Assembly: GCA_963797835.1 (NCBI GenBank)
Contig: CAWCRN010000019.1
Location: 186,001 to 250,000, forward strand
Reading direction: 5' to 3'
Origin: JBDTSW01 sp963797835
GTDB lineage: Bacteria > Actinomycetota > Thermoleophilia > Solirubrobacterales > 70-9
DNA: 64,000 bases
Positions 56,420-64,000 of the stretch are shown in pieces. The position numbers were made by a program, and so were the translations under genes. Each line of letters begins with the position of its first letter. Position 1 is the stretch's first letter. The notes under the pieces are model-generated. The model had not been told where the DNA came from. It worked only from the letters and a program-made list of their open reading frames with translations, and searched no databases.

Positions 56420-56911
56420 TCAGCAGCCGCGCTTCGGGCCCACACAGGAGTGGGCGGCGAGGCGGCGCAGCAACCCCTCGAGCTGGGCGCGCTCGGCGGG
56501 CTCGAGCGGCTCGAGCAGCTCCAGCTCCGCCTGGTGCGCGGCGGCCTCGGCTGCCTTCAGACGCTCGGCCCCGGCCGCGGTGAGGGCGACCGCGTGCCGG
56601 CGGCGGTCGGCCGGGTCGCGCGTTCGCTCGAGCAGGCCGGCCGCCTCGAGGCCGTCCAGCATCGCGACCAGGTTCGAGGGGTGGATGCGAAGCGCGCGGG
56701 CGAGCTGGAGCTGGTTGGAGGTCCCCGCCTCGGCCAGGTGGTGAAGGACCGCGAAGTCGGCCGGCCGCAGGCCCATTCCCTCGAGCGCCTCGGTGAGCCG
56801 CGCGCGCGAGACGTGCGCGAGGCGTACGAACATCAGCCCGCAGGCCGAGGTGTCGGCGATCGGCTTCGCGGCCGTGCGCTGCTTCACGCGTGGAGCGTAC
56901 CTCGTGTTCAT
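56420..56911 (-). CDS. MarR-family regulator
   Basis: 163 residues from ATG 56911 (an internal GTG at 56887 is possible). Winged-helix core: RPADFAVLHHLAEAGTSNQLQLARALRIHPSNLVAMLDGLEAAGLLERTRDPADRRRHAVALTAAGAE. The DPADRRRHAVALT wing is characteristic. The final helical segment forms the dimer interface. It is expressed from a promoter whose -10 lies only 8 bases before the ATG, so it is almost leaderless. It likely represses both itself and lon through the palindrome 56925-56951. No obvious ligand. Confidence 0.9.
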   Translation of the reverse strand: MNTRYAPRVKQRTAAKPIADTSACGLMFVRLAHVSRARLTEALEGMGLRPADFAVLHHLAEAGTSNQLQLARALRIHPSNLVAMLDGLEAAGLLERTRDPADRRRHAVALTAAGAERLKAAEAAAHQAELELLEPLEPAERAQLEGLLRRLAAHSCVGPKRGC

Positions 56912-56919
56912 GACAGCCC

Positions 56920-56948
56920 ATAATAGTTTGTATCTAGAACGATTACAA
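56920..56948 (-). promoter_or_regulatory. marR promoter
   Basis: On the minus strand, -35 TTGTAA (56948-56943), a 17-bp spacer and -10 TATTAT (56925-56920). Expected start point is about 56913, two bases before the marR ATG at 56911. Confidence 0.65.
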
Positions 56949-56951
56949 GCT
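56925..56951. promoter_or_regulatory. MarR-type operator overlapping both promoters
   Basis: Inverted repeat AGTTTGTA (56925-56932) and TACAAGCT (56944-56951), 7 of 8 bases matching, in a rare AT-rich island. Its arms overlap the -35 boxes of the divergent marR and lon promoters, so one bound dimer could block both. Confidence 0.6.
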
Positions 56952-56956
56952 ATCAT
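56928..56956 (+). promoter_or_regulatory. lon: lon promoter
   Basis: -35 TTGTAT (56928-56933), 17-bp spacer, -10 TATCAT (56951-56956). Expected start point is about 56963, 38 bases before the lon ATG at 57001. Confidence 0.6.
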
Positions 56957-57000
56957 CGTGCCTGCGAAATCCCTATCCCCCCGAATCGAGGCCAGTTGAG

Positions 57001-59298
<2,298 letters not shown>

Positions 59299-59299
<1 letters not shown>

Positions 59300-59318
59300 G
59301 CCCGGCGTCGCCCGGGCT
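59299..59318 (+). terminator. Hairpin after lon
   Basis: AGCCCGG-CGTCGC-CCGGGCT, a perfect 7-bp stem whose 5' arm begins in the lon stop codon. No T-tract follows. Confidence 0.45.
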
Positions 59319-59408
59319 CCCCAGCGACTACGGCGGGACGACCATCACCGAGGCTCTCGTCAAAGCGAACTATTCGTTCGGTCGCTCAGCCCCGGGCTGC
59401 GCAGCGGC

Positions 59409-60207
59409 CTAAGCCTGACGGGTTCCGTCAGGGCTTCTGCCGGATTTCGATCTTTCAAACGCGCGCCTAGCAGCCGGGCCGAGGGTCGCGCGCGCCGCGG
59501 CGATCGCCAACTTCGCGGCGACCTCGGGCTGCGACACCATCGACGCGTGTGAGGCCGGTACCTCCTCAATCGTTGAGCCTGCGCGCTCAGCCATAAAGCG
59601 CTGGGTGGCGGGAGGGATCGCCTTGTCCTCGGTGCCGAGCAGATACCACGACGCGACTGACTTCCACGCGGGTGGTCCCGACTCCGCGCCGAGCGCTGCG
59701 GCGCTCCATGGGCGCAGGGCGGCTGCCATGACGCGCGCCGTGTCGTCGTCAACGTCGCCGGCGAAGACCTCGGGAAACGCGCCCTGGTCGAGATAGAGAT
59801 CCACGCCCTCAGACCCGTCGGGGTTCGTAAACGGCACTTCCTGGAGCGCGGTCGGAACCAGGCTGCCTCGTTTAGCTCCAGGAGCTGCCCGATGCTTTCT
59901 CCTTCGTCCAACGCCCACCCGTTGAGATACACGAGCCCGACGACCTGGTCGTTCCCAGCCGCGGCATTCGTGATCACCGCTCCGCCGTACGAGTGACCCA
60001 CGAGCACGATCGGGCCCTCGATCGTCTTCAGCAGGTCAGCGAGGTACTGCGCGTCGCCTTGTAGCCCTCGCAGCGGGTTCGCAAGACCGATTGCGCGGTA
60101 GCCTGGTCGTGCAGGATGCGAATGACGCCATCGAAGCCGGTGGCATCTCCCCAGGCACCGTGAACGAGGACGACCGTCGGCTGGGAGCCGTTGCCGGTGC
60201 TGTCCAT
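59409..60207 (-). CDS. Alpha/beta hydrolase (two frame slips)
   Basis: About 265 residues, bridging slips near 60105 and 59850. Seen: MDSTGNGSQPTVVLVHGAWGDATGF (oxyanion His-Gly), GPIVLVGHSYGGAVITNAA (nucleophile Ser in GHSYGG), VGLVYLNGWALDEGES, SWYLLGTEDKAIPPATQRFMA (acid residue strand) and EVPASHASMVSQP (catalytic His). It belongs to the EstA-like group common in actinobacteria. A perfect AAGGAGG precedes ATG 60207 by 5 bases. Substrate unknown; the gene is divergent from the catabolic cluster. A perfect 8-bp hairpin overlaps its last codons. Confidence 0.85.
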
Positions 60208-60376
60208 GTTTCCTCCTTGATTGGAGACGGCCCGCCCACGAGCCAGCCTACATCGCCACCTTTCGATTGCGAGGGCTGCTTTCCGCGAGCGGTGCCCGCG
60301 TTATGCCGGCCTATAGGTTGAGCTCGGAACACTGCGCCAGGCCGGGCGCCGAGCGGGTGCGCTTGGATGGGAAGAT

Positions 60377-60394
60377 ACAGAACGATTGTTCTGT
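60377..60394. promoter_or_regulatory. TetR-type operator before the P450 gene
   Basis: ACAGAAC-GATT-GTTCTGT: perfect 7-bp arms around a 4-base centre, 21 bp upstream of the P450 GTG in a 208-bp divergent intergenic region. The shape and AT content fit a TetR-family operator; the regulator is not in this window. Confidence 0.65.
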
Positions 60395-60415
60395 TTGTTC
60401 GATACCCTTGATCAG

Positions 60416-61864
60416 GTGGAGGTCACTGCCGCAGGAGGCTACGGACCGGAAGGGCTGGCGAGGCCGCACCCGGTAACCCACAACCCGCTCGTCCGCATCG
60501 GCCTCGACCTTCGCGACGAGTGGAGCGCCCGAGGCCACTTCCCCCCCGGTCCGACCCGGTTCAGCGCGCGCCGCACGTATGGGATCGTCCACGACCCGCT
60601 ACCGATCCTGCTCGGTTGCTACGAACGCTACGGCCCGGTATTCACGACGCGGATCTTCCACGGCAAGCAGGTCTGGATGCTGGGCCCGGAGGCCAACCAG
60701 TACGTGCTGGTCACCCACCCCGAGAACTTCGTCTGGCGCGACGGGAGCTTTGGCGACCTGATCCCGCTGCTGGGCGACGGCCTCCTGACGATCGACGGCG
60801 GTTACCACGACCGCGCGCGGCGGATCATGATGCCCGCCTTTCACTCAGAGCAGATCAACGCCTCGCACGAGACGATGGCGCTGGAGGCAACCCGGGCGAT
60901 GGAGGGCTGGCGCGACGGCCGCGTCGTGGACATCTACGACTGGATGCGCAACCTGGCGATGCGGATCGCGATGCGGGCGCTCCTGGGCCTCGACCCCGAC
61001 GACGCCGGCCACGGCGCCGACGCAGCCCACCACTTCGAGCGCGCCCTCGGCTTCTACGGCACCGACGCGCCCCAGCGGGTGATGCGCGGCCCGGGGACCG
61101 CCTGGAGGCGAATGGTTCGCTCGCGGGCTGTCCTCGACGAGATCGTCTATGGCGAGATCGCCCGCCGGCGCGTCGACCCCGACGCCGAACGGCTCGACAT
61201 TCTCAGCCTGCTGATCACAGCAAGCGACGAGGACGGGTCACGTCTGTCGGACACCGAGGTCCGCGACCAGCTGATGACCCTGATGTTCGCCGGCCACGAC
61301 ACCTCGACGTCGACCGTGACGTTCCAGCTCTACGAGCTGGCCCGCAACCCCGAGGCCCGGGAGCGCCTGTGCGAGGAGCTGGACCGTGTCCTCGGCGGCG
61401 ACGCGCCCGACATGGCCACGCTCCACCGCGAGCTGCCATATCTGGACATGGTCACCGACGAGACGCTTCGGCTCTACCCGCCCGCCTGGATCGGCCCGCG
61501 GCGAGCGGTACGGTCGTTCGAGTTCGGCGGCCGCGAGGTGCCGGCCGGCGCCTACGTCAACTACTGCTCGTGGGCCAGCCACCGCCTCCCCCATGTGTTC
61601 GAGGATCCCGACGCGTTCGTCCCCGAGCGCTTCGAGCGCGAGCGGAAGACCGCTCTGCCCCGCGGTGCCTACGTCCCGTTCGGGGCCGGGTCGCGGATCT
61701 GCATCGGCAAGCGCTTCGGTCAGACCGAGGTGAAGCTGGTCACCGCGATGGTGCTCCAACGCTTCCTCCCCGAGTTGCTCCCGGGCCACGAGGTGACGGT
61801 GCGCCAGATGCCGACCCTGGGCCCCAAGGGCGGCCTGCCCATGCGGCTGCGCGCCCGGGCGTGA
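60416..61864 (+). CDS. Cytochrome P450
   Basis: 482 residues from GTG 60416; an in-frame TTG at 60386 lies inside the operator, so the GTG is preferred. I-helix AGHDTSTSTV (O2 activation), K-helix ExxR in DETLR, PERF region, and heme loop FGAGSRICIGKRFG with the Cys ligand. The N-terminus contains a Pro-rich GHFPPGPTRF without a membrane anchor, so it is soluble. It resembles class CYP102/CYP51-like bacterial P450s that hydroxylate fatty, steroid or aromatic substrates, but a subfamily cannot be assigned. First gene of a catabolic cluster; its stop overlaps the next start as TGATG. Confidence 0.93.
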   Translation: MEVTAAGGYGPEGLARPHPVTHNPLVRIGLDLRDEWSARGHFPPGPTRFSARRTYGIVHDPLPILLGCYERYGPVFTTRIFHGKQVWMLGPEANQYVLVTHPENFVWRDGSFGDLIPLLGDGLLTIDGGYHDRARRIMMPAFHSEQINASHETMALEATRAMEGWRDGRVVDIYDWMRNLAMRIAMRALLGLDPDDAGHGADAAHHFERALGFYGTDAPQRVMRGPGTAWRRMVRSRAVLDEIVYGEIARRRVDPDAERLDILSLLITASDEDGSRLSDTEVRDQLMTLMFAGHDTSTSTVTFQLYELARNPEARERLCEELDRVLGGDAPDMATLHRELPYLDMVTDETLRLYPPAWIGPRRAVRSFEFGGREVPAGAYVNYCSWASHRLPHVFEDPDAFVPERFERERKTALPRGAYVPFGAGSRICIGKRFGQTEVKLVTAMVLQRFLPELLPGHEVTVRQMPTLGPKGGLPMRLRARA

Positions 61865-62566
61865 TGCGCAGGCTCACCCGCCGGGAGGCGATCGCAGGCG
61901 GCGTGGCGGCGGCGGGGGCCGCCAGCCTCGGTCTCGTCGGCTGCGGTGGTGACGACGACCCAGCGCCGACGAGAGCGGAAGCAACGGACGCCGCCGGCGC
62001 CGACGACCGGCTCAGGGCGCGTCGACTGCGTCCTCACCCCCGAGCAGACCGAGGGGCCGTTCTACGTCGAGGAAGCGCTGGTCCGCCGCGATATCACGGA
62101 GGGCAGGCCGGGAGCCCCGCTCGAGCTGGAGCTCCAGGTGCTCGAGGCGGAGGCGTGCGAGGCAATCGGTGGCGCGACCGTCGAGGTCTGGCACGCCGAC
62201 GCCGATGGTGCTTACTCGGCCTTCGGTCCGGGCGCCGGCGAGACCTTCCTGCGAGGCGCCCAGCGCACGGGCGGACGGGCTGGCCACGTTCACCACGATC
62301 TACCCCGGCTGGTACATGGGCCGCACGGTCCACATCCACGTCAAGGTCCACGTCGGCGGCGACGAGGTCCACACGGGACAGCTCTACTTCGATGACGCGA
62401 CCACGGATGAGGTCTACGAGGACGACCTGTACGCGAGCCGCGGCGAACGGGACGTGCGCAACGACACCGACCCCATCTACGCCGCCGGTGGCGAGTCGAG
62501 CCTGGTGACGGTGAAGCGCGAGGGCGAGGGGTATGCCGGGACCTCACGATGGGCGTCGCGACGTAG
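61864..62566 (+). CDS. Secreted intradiol ring-cleavage dioxygenase (three frame slips)
   Basis: About 233 residues after bridging slips near 62020, 62265 and 62545. N-terminus: twin-arginine signal (RRLTRREAIAGGVAAAGAASLGL) ending in a lipobox-like LVGCGG, so probably an exported lipoprotein. Dioxygenase core: VLTPEQTEGPFYVEE, VEVWHADADGAYSAF, ATFTTIYPGWYMGRTVHIHVKV with iron ligands Tyr, Tyr, His and His. The end GTFTMGVAT-like sequence is restored by the last slip. It opens catechol-type rings with O2. The first base overlaps the P450 stop. Exported intradiol enzymes of this type are common in actinobacteria. Confidence 0.82.
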
Positions 62567-62573
62567 ACTGCCC

Positions 62574-63372
62574 GTGGCCTCCCACGAGACGATCGACGTT
62601 CACATCGACGGCGCCGCCGCGACGATCGAGCTGAACCGCCCCGACGCCCTCAACGCCTGGAATCTGCAGCTGGGCACCGACCTAACGACGCCGTGTCGAG
62701 CCTCGCGGCCGACGAGGCCGTCCGCGCCGTGATGATCACGGGCGCCGGGCGGGCGTTCTCCTCGGGCGCGGACCTGAAGGAGGAGCGCAGCGCCGACGAC
62801 GGCCTGCCCGGATCTGGGCGAGCGCCTGAAGTCGCTCTACAACCCGATCATCCTCGGGATCCGCGAGATGCCGAAGCCGGTCGTCGCCGCCGTCAACGGC
62901 CCCGCGGTCGGGGTCGGCTGCGCCCTCGCCCTCGCCTGCGACCTGGTCGTGGCCGCCGAGTCCGCCTACTTCCTGCTCGCCTTCGTGAACATCGGGCTCG
63001 TGCCCGACGGCGGCTCCAGCGCGACGGTCCCCGCCCGCGCCGGACTCGCCCGGGCGGCCGAGATGGCGATGCTGGGCGAGCGGGTCGCCGCGGCGCAGGC
63101 CCTCGAGTGGGGGCTCGTCAACCGCGTCGTCGCCGACGACGAGCTGGCCGGCGAGGCCGAGCGCCCTCCGCGAGCCGGCTCGCCGCCGGCCCGACGCGCT
63201 CCTACGCGAACACGAAGCGACTCCTCAACCGCCGCCTGCTCGCCGGAGCTCGACGAGCAGCTCGACGCCGAGGCCGACGCCCAGAGCGAGCAGGGCCGCA
63301 CCGCGGACTTCGTCGAGGGCGTCGCTCGCCTTCGTCGCAGAAGCGCGCCGGCGAACTTCACCGGCGAGTTGA
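62574..63372 (+). CDS. Enoyl-CoA hydratase/isomerase (at least five frame slips)
   Basis: About 265 residues. Segments in order: ETIDVHIDGAAATIELNRPDALNAWN, AVRAVMITGAGRAFSSGADLKE (oxyanion hole), MPKPVVAAVNGPAVGVGCALALACDLVVAAESAYFLLAFVNIGLVPDGGSS, AAEMAMLGERVAAAQALEWGLVNRVV, ANTKRLLNRRLL, and FVEGV near the end. The catalytic region is complete, but the frame changes repeatedly; the stop shown (TGA 63370-63372) is an estimate. Start GTG 62574, 8 bases after the dioxygenase stop. It probably processes a CoA-linked ring-cleavage product. Confidence 0.78.
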
Positions 63373-63374
63373 GC

Positions 63375-64000
63375 ATGAGCTCAGGCAACGGGGATGGGCG
63401 CCGGCTTGAGGTCGGCATCGTCGGAGCTGGCTTCGGCGGCATCGGGATGGGAGCGAAGCTCGTCGAGCAAGGCGAGTGCGACCTCGAGATCTTCGAGCGC
63501 GGCGACACGGTCGGCGGCGTGTGGCGGGCGAACACGTACCCCGGCGCGGCCTGCGACGTCCAATCCCACCTCTACTCGTTCTCGTTCGCGCCCGGCCACG
63601 AGTGGTCCCGACGCTACGCCCCCCAGCCCGAGATCCTCTCCTACCTCGAGCGCTGCACCGACCGCTTCGGGCTGCGCCCCCACATCCGCCTCAACACCAC
63701 GGTCGAGGCCGCCAGCTTCGACGAGGCGAGCGGACGCTGGACGCTCACCACGGATGCGGGCGAGGAGCGCTCGTTCGACGTGCTCGTCACCGCCTGCGGC
63801 CAGCTCAAGGACCCGGCGATCCCTCGGATAGAGGGGGTCGGTGACTTCGCGGGACCGGCGTTCCATTCCGCCGAGTGGGACCACGACGTCGACCTCGCCG
63901 GCAAACGCGTCGCGGTGCTCGGCACGGGGGCGAGCGCGATCCAGTTCGTGCCCGAGGTGGCGAAGGTCGCCTCCCAGACGACGATCTACCAGCGCTCCGC
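63375..64000 (+). CDS. Type I Baeyer-Villiger monooxygenase, 3' end outside window
   Basis: 208 codons in the window from ATG 63375. FAD motif EVGIVGAGFGGIGMGAKL, then GGVWRANTYPGAACDVQSHLYSF, and the family fingerprint FAGPAFHSAEWD (FxGxxxHxxxWD). The second Rossmann motif starts in VAVLGTGASAIQ. This family inserts oxygen next to a ketone, turning cyclic or linear ketones to lactones or esters using NADPH. Close to the hydratase stop, so probably cotranscribed; substrate unknown (ketones from steroid, terpene or alicyclic breakdown are candidates). Confidence 0.9.
   Translation, partial: MSSGNGDGRRLEVGIVGAGFGGIGMGAKLVEQGECDLEIFERGDTVGGVWRANTYPGAACDVQSHLYSFSFAPGHEWSRRYAPQPEILSYLERCTDRFGLRPHIRLNTTVEAASFDEASGRWTLTTDAGEERSFDVLVTACGQLKDPAIPRIEGVGDFAGPAFHSAEWDHDVDLAGKRVAVLGTGASAIQFVPEVAKVASQTTIYQRS

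Overview
The window is about 72% G+C, is tightly packed on both strands, and uses GTG and TTG starts freely. Genes often overlap as ATGA, GTGA or TGATG. Its content (opuC-type osmolyte ABC system, MoxR/DUF58/transglutaminase operon, class III cyclases fused to ATPase and TPR regions, actinobacterial-type Lon, cytochrome P450 plus twin-arginine intradiol dioxygenase plus Baeyer-Villiger monooxygenase) points to a high-GC actinobacterium, perhaps a soil Thermoleophilia lineage. The lineage is an inference. I see no tRNA, rRNA, insertion sequence, integrase or CRISPR array.

Layout. 0-5.9 kb: partial epimerase, two helical phasin-like proteins around a divergent nucleoside-phosphorylase homologue, then a large secreted wall hydrolase. 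6-13 kb: sirtuin, hydroxyacyl-CoA dehydrogenase/enoyl-CoA hydratase fusion, a PadR-SRPBCC-FAD oxidase operon, and an acyl-CoA dehydrogenase with a palindromic operator. 13-17 kb: small proteins, gene debris, and two cation/Ca2+ exchangers. 17-25 kb: lipoprotein, a zinc-ribbon adenylate/guanylate cyclase-ATPase-TPR regulator preceded by a CRP-type palindrome, ferritin-like protein, three coupled small genes, and a hairpin-rich intergenic region. 25-31 kb: Nudix hydrolase, AI-2E-type transporter, complete osmolyte ABC operon, LysM carboxypeptidase. 31-39 kb: methyltransferase, GNAT, BrkB-family protein, MoxR-DUF58-transglutaminase operon, CoA-transferase. 39-43.5 kb: lipid-modification operon (SDR, FAD oxidoreductase, DUF1365, cyclopropane-synthase family). 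43.5-56 kb: two-copper monooxygenase-like protein with a cupredoxin domain, second BrkB paralogue, a 2083-residue secreted protein with ALRRT repeats and a C25-like protease domain, and a 1300-residue tandem-cyclase protein built like soluble adenylyl cyclase. 56-64 kb: divergent marR/lon pair with interlocked promoters, a hydrolase, and a catabolic cluster (P450, intradiol dioxygenase, enoyl-CoA hydratase, Baeyer-Villiger monooxygenase) behind a perfect 18-bp operator.

About seventeen genes carry single-base frameshifts although both halves keep full family similarity, and restoring the frame also restores the start/stop overlaps with neighbours. I read most of these as consensus errors, not pseudogenes, and annotate the genes across them. 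Errors cluster at 40.6-42.8 kb and 62-63.4 kb.
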